A stretch of 29,925 nt of DNA from Cytophagales bacterium (lineage in GTDB: Bacteria > Bacteroidota > Bacteroidia > Cytophagales > Cyclobacteriaceae), in contig DNTA01000328.1 of assembly GCA_003500135.1 (NCBI GenBank), positions 1 to 29,925 on the forward strand. Direction: 5' to 3'. Positions 7,552-14,550 of this stretch are shown here, piece by piece (the stretch's first letter is position 1; every line of letters starts with the position of its first letter). Made by a program: the position numbers and the translations under genes. The notes below the pieces were generated by a model, which saw only the letters and a program-made list of their open reading frames with translations, made no database searches and was not told where the DNA came from.

Positions 7552-9384
7552 ATGCACCAAATAAAAGAATTAAATATTCTTATTATTCTTGTCTTATTAT
7601 GGACAGCCCCCGCAAATGCTCAAAGTGATACTACGACCAGTATCGAAGTATCTATTAATGAATCGATTGACAGTATTGAATTTTACTATCGCAAGGGTAA
7701 AATATTTTATAAAGACGGCAACTATTCATCGGCACTCGATATGTTTTTCAAATCTTTCGTTGCGGCCGAAGAAATTGATGACCTTGATTATCAATCGCGT
7801 TGCTCCAACAACATTGCCGCCATTTGGTACCAGCTTGGCGATAAAGATAAGGCTTTCGAATACTTCCGAAAATCCTTTACAATCGATTCACTAATACAGG
7901 ACAAAGAAGGAATGTCAAAATCGATGAATAATCTGGCCATCCTTCTAAATGAAATGCAATCATACGATAGTGCAATTGATTACTATAAGAGGTCAATAGA
8001 GATCAAAAAGGAACTGGATGATAAAGATGGCCTCGCCGCCTCCTACAACAATGCAGGACTGGTATATTACAAAATGGGCAATTGCCAAAAGGCGCTACAA
8101 TATTTTTCCACTTCAATTAAGATCAGTAAATCAATTGATGATAACTGGAGCGTGGCCAATACACTGGGAAATATTGGGCGTTGCTACCGTAAAATGAAAA
8201 ATTATACCAAGGCGATTGTCAACTTAAATCTGAGTATGCAACTGGCCCGGGAGATCAATGCCCACGATATCCTTTTGGAATCTTATGAATATCTAACAGC
8301 TTGTTACGAAGAAACAGACCAGTTTAGAAAGGCATATGAAATGCAGACAAAATACTATGACCTTAAGGATTCTGTATTATCTGCCAGGCAAAAAGAAATG
8401 GTGGAGGAGATACAGGCCAAGTATAAATCGGCAGAAAAAGAAAAGGAAAATGCATTGCTGAAAGAAGAGAAGAGCAGAAGAGATGCGGCGCTGTCGCAAC
8501 AGCGTATTTTAACCATTGCCATTTTTACGGCTTTGTTTTTTACAATAATTATTATAATGCTGCTCCTTAAAAACAATAAAGAGAGAAAAAGAGCATTCGG
8601 TTTACTCAAACTTCGGAATGACGATATTGAAACCAAGAACAGGCAAATGGCTGTTTTGAATGAGCAGGTGAGCAAGAAAAATAAGGAACTTGAATCCCTT
8701 AATCAGGTGAAAGATAAGCTGTTTTCGATCATTTCTCATGAAATAAAAGCGCCACTTAACAGCCTTACAGTGGTACTTACACTTTTTGAGAATAAAAGAC
8801 TGCAACCCGAAGAGCTTCAAAAGCTCACGCATGAATTGATGATCAAGTTGTCAAATACAACGGCGTTTTTGAATAATATCTTTCAATGGGCAAGGAGTCA
8901 AATGAGTGGCATTGTACCGGAGAAACAACAGGTCTCGCCTTCTAAAATCTGTGATGAAGTGATTGCCAACCTGGATATGATGGCTCAAAACAAAAACATA
9001 ATTCTAAAAAATACCATTCCGAACAATGTAATCGTAAATGCAGATCCTGAAATGTTAAGATTAGTTTTTCGTAATCTTATCTCCAATGCCATAAAATTTT
9101 CATTTGAAGAAGGCAACATTCATATATCCGCACAATCCGATAATGAAATATGTCAGTTTAATGTGCAGGATTACGGAACAGGCATAGATGATGATGTTAA
9201 ACACACAATTTTTAATGGCCATTTCTTTTCATCAATGGGTACCAAACACGAAAAGGGGACGGGGCTTGGCTTAATGCTGTGTAAAGAATTCATTGAAAAA
9301 CATGGAGGAAAAATTTGGGTAGAGAGTGTGAAAAACAATGGTAGCGTATTTAGTTTTACAATACCTGAGACCAACTGTCCCTGA
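7552..9384 (+). CDS. TPR-domain sensor histidine kinase
   Basis: 610 residues. Order: signal peptide (about 1-23, ending ANAQ), about six tetratricopeptide repeats (about 40-275, for example GLVYYKMGNCQKALQYF), a charged coiled coil (about 280-315), one membrane helix (about 319-341), a second coiled coil, HisKA with phosphorylated H396 in ISHEIKAP, and the ATPase domain with N box NLISNAIKFS, G1 DYGTGID and G2 KGTGLGLML. The TPRs should lie in the periplasm and the kinase in the cytoplasm. This layout is common in Bacteroidota. All catalytic motifs are intact, so the kinase looks active. No working response regulator is adjacent: the divergent receiver gene is broken. The next gene, only 16 bases on, is a dead transporter. 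Confidence 0.92.
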   Translation: MHQIKELNILIILVLLWTAPANAQSDTTTSIEVSINESIDSIEFYYRKGKIFYKDGNYSSALDMFFKSFVAAEEIDDLDYQSRCSNNIAAIWYQLGDKDKAFEYFRKSFTIDSLIQDKEGMSKSMNNLAILLNEMQSYDSAIDYYKRSIEIKKELDDKDGLAASYNNAGLVYYKMGNCQKALQYFSTSIKISKSIDDNWSVANTLGNIGRCYRKMKNYTKAIVNLNLSMQLAREINAHDILLESYEYLTACYEETDQFRKAYEMQTKYYDLKDSVLSARQKEMVEEIQAKYKSAEKEKENALLKEEKSRRDAALSQQRILTIAIFTALFFTIIIIMLLLKNNKERKRAFGLLKLRNDDIETKNRQMAVLNEQVSKKNKELESLNQVKDKLFSIISHEIKAPLNSLTVVLTLFENKRLQPEELQKLTHELMIKLSNTTAFLNNIFQWARSQMSGIVPEKQQVSPSKICDEVIANLDMMAQNKNIILKNTIPNNVIVNADPEMLRLVFRNLISNAIKFSFEEGNIHISAQSDNEICQFNVQDYGTGIDDDVKHTIFNGHFFSSMGTKHEKGTGLGLMLCKEFIEKHGGKIWVESVKNNGSVFSFTIPETNCP

Positions 9385-9400
9385 TCAAATTTAGGCTTCA

Positions 9401-10458
9401 ATGAAAGAGAAAGAACCAATTGAATTGGGATTGCCAGGAACCTGGCTCAGTTTTCCATTTGGTCATAGTGAACGGGTTCGTTGGGGGCGCAAATGATTAC
9501 TTGTGGCCGGGTGGCTTGTAGCGCTTCCGGTTCCTGTTATTATTTATTATGCCAACTCCTGGAACTGGATCGTAATATCAAATATTTTATTAGGGGTGAA
9601 TCAGGCGCTTACCTGGCCAAGTACGGTTGTAATGAAAACAGATCTTATAGGGTTCCGACAAAGAGGCCGGGCTATGGGGATCAACGAATTGCTAGGATAT
9701 GTTGTGGTGGGCTCCATGGCCTATCCCACCGAGGCGTCGGCCAAGCAATATGGATATCGGGACACTTTATTCTTTGTTGGGATAGTACTTGCCCTGATCG
9801 GCCTGGCATTGTCATATTTTTTGTTAAAAGACACACATCAGCATGTCCAAAAAGAACAGGAAGACCGTGGGCATGCCATATTGGAAAGCGTAATTAAAGA
9901 AACAACCTGTAAAAACCCAGGTTTGGGTTCCATTACCCAGGCAGGTTTGGTAAATAATCTTAATGATGGTTTGGTATGGGATGTTCTGCCGGTTTTACTC
10001 ATCCAACTTGAATTCAATTATAAGGAAATCGGAAAATTAGTGGCAGTATTCCCTTTAGTATGGGGCTTTTTTCAGGTTATTACCTGCAAACTTTCCGATC
10101 ATTTGAATAAGAAATATATGTTGGTATTCGGTATGTTGATGCATGGAGTAGCCCTGGCACGACACTGGAAGGGCGAGTCATTCAACGAGTCCTTTATTTA
10201 TTCTGTTTTACGGGGGCTCGCTACAGCCATTGTTTTTCCTACCTTTCTTTCGGCAATTTCATATTATGTTTCGCCAGGTCAATGGGCTGCATCAATAGGT
10301 GTATTCAGACTTTGGCCGGATTTGGGTTATGCATTCGGCACACTTTTATCGGGTAGTATTGCAGATTTGTTCGGTGTTGAATTTGCCGTATTGAGCATAG
10401 CCCTCGTCACGTTTTATCTGCTTTGATTATCCAATTAAGAATGGCGATACAGAGTTGA
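9401..10458 (+). pseudogene. MFS transporter pseudogene with several frame lesions
   Basis: The main open piece (9503-10423) has several membrane helices and reads LLVAGWLVALPVPVI, QRGRAMGINE, LSDHLNKKYML and DLGYAFGTLLSGSIADLFG, typical of one MFS drug/sugar transporter family, but it begins at the fourth helix. The missing N-terminus lies in pieces upstream: ATG 9401 gives M-K-E-K-E-P-I-E-L-G-L-P-G-T-W in the same frame; QFSI (9448-9459) is in another frame; VIVNGFVGGA (9462-9491) is in the third. About 50 residues expected between FVGG and GRK are absent, and GRK is followed by an in-frame TGA (9494-9496). At the 3' end the frame stops at 10424-10426, but the expected tail S-A-L-I-I-Q-L-R-M reads on in another frame to TGA 10456-10458, as if one T were lost from the run at 10412-10415. 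RLWRD is changed to RLWPD. Confidence 0.85.
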
Positions 10459-10664
10459 ATTAAATGCAGATAAATTGATTAAACTGTTTTTAAAAGTACA
10501 ATTACCTTTGAATGGAGCGATTGACTGAATATAGGACCGTAACATCATTTTTATTACGCTCTAAATCCGGACATCCAATATATGGTATTGTAAGGTAGTG
10601 GTTCAATCCAATGCATCGCGTCAGTTGATGCAGATATATAAACTAATCACTTGATATTTTTTAG
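10459..10664. other. Intergenic, downstream of tmRNA and MFS remnant
   Basis: About 200 bases. The only structure seen is TGCATC (10612-10617) and GATGCA (10627-10632), a 6-base inverted repeat with a 9-base loop and no T-run. No gene is apparent. Confidence 0.4.
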
Positions 10665-11078
10665 TGGAGCCGGAGGGAGTCGAACCCTCGTCCAGATAGG
10701 GACTCCATGTACCCTCTACATGCTTAGTTGCCTGTTTAATCTCGATGCAAAGCCGGCTGGCAACCGCCTACTTTACACCAAAGCTATCTGTTAAAATTCG
10801 CCCAAAGCCGATAGCAAACTTCAGACTAGTCTTTCTGATTCGACACCTCAAGTTCCAACCTCGAAAGACGAAGGTCGGTGAGATGTGGCCCGGGAACTGT
10901 TTTATTAGCAGCTCGACCGATTAAGCCTGTTTATCTTTCCTGAATCAGGTAAAGATTAGGCAGCCATGGCGTAGTTATTTTCGCCAATTATGTTTTAAGC
11001 GCATTGATTACGGATGTACACTTACCACCCGGCATGCAAGCACACAGCTATCACCTACTGTCAAATCCAGTCGGCCCC
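10665..11078 (-). ncRNA. ssrA: Transfer-messenger RNA (tmRNA)
   Basis: Read on the minus strand, the RNA begins GGGGCCGACTGGATTTGACAG and ends in a TTCGACTCC T-loop region and GGCTCC, so the 7-base acceptor stem pairs (one G-U). The tag frame is G-E-N-N-Y-A-M-A-A followed by TAA (10956-10958), with the GGC resume codon at 10983-10985; the AA end is the usual protease signal. With SmpB it rescues stalled ribosomes and marks the unfinished protein for degradation. The genome reads CTA rather than CCA after the discriminator A (10665), so CCA must be added after transcription. Length about 414, normal. It is transcribed divergently from dnaX. Confidence 0.96.
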
Positions 11079-11100
11079 ATTATTTCAAACAACAAGTGGG

Positions 11101-11108
11101 CAAATGTA
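11101..11108 (-). promoter_or_regulatory. -7 element of the tmRNA promoter
   Basis: On the minus strand TACATTTG matches TAnnTTTG exactly. Transcription would begin about 10-20 bases before the mature 5' end at 11078, leaving a short leader for RNase P to remove. No good TTG box is seen at -33. Confidence 0.5.
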
Positions 11109-11191
11109 TAAACTTTTATTGGAATGCTAAAGTCCTTTTATTGCGTAGTATACTAGCCCGACTTTAACTAACGTGTTAAGGAAAAATTAAG

Positions 11192-11222
11192 TTTCACAAT
11201 TAAAAGTTTTCTGTTTACTTTG
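11192..11222 (+). promoter_or_regulatory. Promoter of dnaX, possibly leaderless
   Basis: TTTC at 11192-11195 and TTACTTTG at 11215-11222 (one mismatch to TAnnTTTG) are about 20 bases apart. The expected transcription start falls almost on the dnaX ATG at 11227, so the mRNA could be leaderless or nearly so. Confidence 0.4.
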
Positions 11223-11226
11223 CGCC

Positions 11227-12884
11227 ATGGGAAATTTCGTAGTATCGGCACGGAAATACAGACCAAAGGGTTTTGAAGAAGTAGTTGGTCAGGAGCATAT
11301 CACTACGACACTTCAGAATGCTATTGATAAAGAACAGTTGGCACAGGCGCTGCTTTTTTGCGGGCCAAGAGGGGTTGGAAAAACTACCTGTGCGCGAATT
11401 GTAGCCCGTATGGTCAACAAATTCGAAGGCGCCGATATGGAGAATGCCGGTCAGCTCAATATTTATGAGCTCGATGCTGCCTCTAACAACTCCGTTGAAG
11501 ATATACGAAATCTAATTGATCAGGTGCGTTACCCGCCTCAGTTTGGAAAATACAAAGTGTATATTATTGATGAGGTCCATATGCTTTCCAATCAGGCTTT
11601 TAATGCTTTTTTGAAAACATTGGAAGAACCGCCCTCATATGCCATTTTTATTCTGGCGACAACAGAAAAACATAAGGTAATTCCCACCATTCTTTCCAGA
11701 TGTCAGATTTTTGATTTCAATCGCATTCAAAATGAAGATATTGCGGTCCATTTAAGAAAGATAGCAAAGCAGGAAGGTGTAAAAGCAGAAGATGAAGCCC
11801 TTCATCTCATAGCCCAGAAGGCCGATGGAGCATTGCGTGATGCCTTGTCACTTTTTGACCTAATTGTAACGTACTCATCAGGTGGGGAGGTAAGCTATAA
11901 AACCACCATAGATAATCTGCATATTCTGGATTACGATTACTATTTCAACGTAACTGATCTGCTTTTGGCGCAAGACCATGCTTCCGTGTTGTTGGTGTTT
12001 GATGAAATTCTTAAGAAGGGTTTTGATGGCCACAATTTTATTCTTGGCCTTGCAGAACACTTCAGAAACCTGCTTGTTTGTAAGGATAAATCGACCTTAA
12101 GCTTGCTTGAAGCTGCTGAAAATATCAGGCAAAAATATGCTGAACAAGCCGGAAAATCCTCTTCTTCATTTTTACTTACCGGGTTGAACATTGCTAATCA
12201 ATGTGATTTGCAATATAAAGGTTCTAAAAACCAACGGCTCCTGGTTGAGCTTACTTTAATGAAGCTGGCTCATGTGAACCAGGCCCTCCAGGTTGCAGAA
12301 ACTCTTGATGAATTAAAAAAAAAAGACTGAGTAAAAAGACGGGCGATTCCCCGGAAAAAAAGAGTACAACTACCTCTGGTAAACCGAAAGGGATATCTCG
12401 CGTTAAAAAGGAGCCACTTCGAAAAACACCTAAAATGATGGGGTTAAATGAAGCCAAATCCAGGCTTAACGAGGCTGAAAAAGAGAAAGTTGAAGAAGGA
12501 GTAGAACTACTGTCCGAGGATAAGCCATTCAATCAAGAACAATTTGATAAAGCCTGGGAAGAATTTGCCAAAATACTGAAAGAGTCCGGTAGAGAGGGTG
12601 ATTTTGCGATCATGAAGCAGGAGTATTCGCTTACCGGCACAGATATCAACCTAACACTTCCTAACAGCTTTCAGCTACTTACACTAGAACGACTACAACA
12701 GGAATTGCTAACTTTTTTGAGAGAGAGGCTTCAAAATAGAAAAATTCAGCTCAATGCAGAGGTGAAAGCCAACTCTGAAGTGAAGATGGTATATACCAAC
12801 AAGGAAAAATTCGATTACCTCGCAGAAAAGTATCCGCAACTTTTAGAACTAAAGCGCCGGCTTGATTTGGAAACGGACTTTTAG
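11227..12884 (+). CDS. dnaX: DNA polymerase III gamma/tau, split by a -1 shift at A10
   Basis: Frame 1 (11227-12330, 367 residues) carries the AAA+ clamp-loader module: Walker A GPRGVGKTTCAR, Walker B YIIDEVHML, sensor 1 LATTEKHK, the SRCQIF arginine-finger motif, then the collar domain. It stops at TGA 12328-12330, two codons after ten A residues (12315-12324). In the -1 frame the reading goes on through a Lys-rich linker to a 150-residue C-terminal domain (PFNQEQFDKAWEEFAKIL to LELKRRLDLETDF), which I recognise as the DnaX tail of Bacteroidota. A full tau-like product would be about 552 residues; the unshifted one is gamma-like. E. coli and Thermus make gamma/tau by slippage at A-runs in this gene, so slippage is the best reading; a real mutation or a miscalled run is possible. 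The cysteine zinc module expected between Walker A and ELDAASNN seems absent. Confidence 0.9.
12315..12324 (+). promoter_or_regulatory. A10 slip site inside dnaX
   Basis: Ten consecutive A residues read as AAA-AAA-AAA in the first frame (after TTA), then GAC and TGA. A net shift of -1 joins the clamp-loader part to the tail domain. CGGG (12340-12343) and CCCG (12350-12353) could form a small hairpin about 15 bases downstream, as a possible stimulator. Confidence 0.65.
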
Positions 12885-12891
12885 TTGTGGT

Positions 12892-13827
12892 TTAATCGCC
12901 TATTTTTTCTCCAAATTCGTAAATGAAGCCAATATCAATCACGTTATTGATTTGCCAGGGTACATATGAGGAATTATCTTCTTCGTTCTTTATTCTCACA
13001 TTATCATCATAGATAACCCTGAACTGAAAGTTTACACTGATGTATTTCAATAGCTTGTAGTTCATGAACAACTCTCCAAAAACATCAATATGATCCGGGG
13101 TTTCATATTCATAGAAAAGTGATAGGTTGTATCTCAACTTCATGTTTTTTACCGGGCTAAAATTGTCAGATACTACAATGTTGGCACCCAGGTCCGACTT
13201 CCAGTTCATACCCGCAGGTACACCATTGGTAGGGAAATTTGACAACGAATCGTCCGTTACAAAGGTAAACCTTCCCGAAAGGGGGGCCAGCGTAAGTGCA
13301 AATTTATCTTTTTTGTAACCCAAACCGAATGACGGCGAAATGATGCCGGGATTTAAGAATTTCGAGTTGACAATCCTTTGATCACCCACTTTATTGTCGG
13401 CAAAACCTTTTAAAAACTGGGTGCGAAAGTCCAGGATACCATCGAGGTACCATTTGTTCACCAGTTTTCGGCCACCCTTAAAAATATAAATCAGAAAATC
13501 TTCATTTTTGATCAATAGGTTGGTGGATTCCCCTTGCCGAAGAAGGCTTATACCGGCGTCAAGCTTATTTTCCAATTTGAATTCGCCTCTGTCATAGTAG
13601 GCATATAAGTTAACAGTAGTACCCAGTGAGAAGCTCGGTTGATCGCCTCTTGTCCAGTCTTTTTGATATACATTCTGTAGGGTAAATGTCAATTTTCCAC
13701 CTGTTTTCCAATACTTGATGGTGTCGGCCGGTGGCCGGTATTTGACAATTAGTGTGTCAATGCGTTTTTGGGCATTAGCCTGTGGAAAAAATAAAAATGT
13801 AAAAGAAAGTAAAAAAAACAATCTCAT
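12892..13827 (-). CDS. DUF3078 outer-membrane protein
   Basis: 311 residues. Signal peptide at about 1-19 (FLFFPQANAQ). The block W-K-T-G-G-KLTFTLQNVYQKDW-T-R-G-D at about 40-61 matches the start of DUF3078, a Bacteroidota family of predicted beta-barrels. The rest is alternating aromatic and polar strands, and it ends DIGFIYEFGEKIGD with an aromatic residue near the end, as in outer-membrane barrels. The role is unknown. It converges on dnaX with a 7-base gap, so the two 3' ends share little room for terminators. A TATTTTTG -7 element lies 23 bases before its start. Confidence 0.85.
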   Translation of the reverse strand: MRLFFLLSFTFLFFPQANAQKRIDTLIVKYRPPADTIKYWKTGGKLTFTLQNVYQKDWTRGDQPSFSLGTTVNLYAYYDRGEFKLENKLDAGISLLRQGESTNLLIKNEDFLIYIFKGGRKLVNKWYLDGILDFRTQFLKGFADNKVGDQRIVNSKFLNPGIISPSFGLGYKKDKFALTLAPLSGRFTFVTDDSLSNFPTNGVPAGMNWKSDLGANIVVSDNFSPVKNMKLRYNLSLFYEYETPDHIDVFGELFMNYKLLKYISVNFQFRVIYDDNVRIKNEEDNSSYVPWQINNVIDIGFIYEFGEKIGD

Positions 13828-13849
13828 GGAACAGGCCGGATTTGAAGCA

Positions 13850-13857
13850 CAAAAATA
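13850..13857 (-). promoter_or_regulatory. -7 element for the DUF3078 gene
   Basis: Minus strand TATTTTTG, identical to the rplM -7 element, with TTTTC about 19-20 bases upstream. The start of transcription would be close to 13845, about 18 bases before the ATG. Confidence 0.45.
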
Positions 13858-13972
13858 GTGAATAAGTGGCTTACTTGAAAACCGTTGGCTTAAATGAATG
13901 CAACTATTAGATATACGACCTTAAAATACTGATGAGTTCAATGGAAATATAGGCGCAAAAGAGATAGAAAGT

Positions 13973-14389
13973 TTAAACTACTGCCTTTATTTCATCCAAT
14001 GCATTTTCCGTGAGTGGCTTGGTTATGAATTTTATTACATTCTCATTATTTACGATCTTATCGATATCACGCTTATTATCGGAGCTTGAAAGAATAATAA
14101 CTTTACATTTGTTTTTAACAAATGAACTGAATTTTTCAAATTCATATAGGAATACAAAACCATCTACAATTGGCATATTGATATCAAGAATAATGATATC
14201 AGGAAGCTTATCCGCATCGTCCCTATTCTGTTCGAGGTATTCAAGGGCTCCTTTTCCGGAATTTTTAATTATTACCTCCTGAGCAAAATTTGTGATCTCT
14301 ATAATTCTTCGGCTGATGAAATTATCTGTGTCGTTGTCATCTACCAACATCACCAAATCGATGGGATTCGTATCTTTAGACATATGCAA
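13973..14389 (-). CDS. Single-domain (CheY-like) response regulator
   Basis: 138 residues, one receiver domain and no output domain. Acidic residues D17 and D18 in MLVDDND, phosphoacceptor D69 in IILDINMP, the switch Ser/Thr in IILSSSD (about 101-103), and K124 in FITKPLTE are all present, so it should be phosphorylated. Such proteins pass phosphate on or bind targets directly. The start may be ATG 14389 or the Met two codons later (MSKD). No kinase is adjacent: it lies between the DUF3078 gene and the MltD gene with gaps of about 145 and 160 bases, so its partner is elsewhere, possibly the TPR kinase at 7552 whose own receiver neighbour is broken. Confidence 0.9.
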   Translation of the reverse strand: MHMSKDTNPIDLVMLVDDNDTDNFISRRIIEITNFAQEVIIKNSGKGALEYLEQNRDDADKLPDIIILDINMPIVDGFVFLYEFEKFSSFVKNKCKVIILSSSDNKRDIDKIVNNENVIKFITKPLTENALDEIKAVV

Positions 14390-14515
14390 CTATGTGTTAT
14401 AATCGAAATATATGTAAAAATCTGCTTTAATCTTTAAAAAATGTATCTCCGTTGATATACCTGCGTGAAATTAAAAAATAATATTGAGAAACAAATGAAA
14501 TAAGAACAATTTTTG

Positions 14516-14538
14516 TAGGAAAATTACAAATTTTCCTA
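14516..14538 (-). terminator. Hairpin after the lytic transglycosylase gene
   Basis: A 10-base perfect inverted repeat (TAGGAAAATT and AATTTTCCTA) with a 3-base loop, 12 bases after the stop codon of the minus-strand gene. The T-run after it is poor, so it may be a weak terminator or an mRNA 3'-end hairpin. Confidence 0.45.
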
Positions 14539-14550
14539 AATATTCTTTTA

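Noticed and set aside
9481..9897. Open frame of 138 codons overlapping the MFS remnant
   Set aside because: Cys-, Gly- and Arg-rich shadow of the transporter in another frame; the membrane-protein frame is the meaningful one.
10612..10632. Inverted repeat TGCATC/GATGCA as a tmRNA terminator
   Set aside because: Only six pairs, not followed by a T-run on the minus strand, and more than 30 bases past the mature end.
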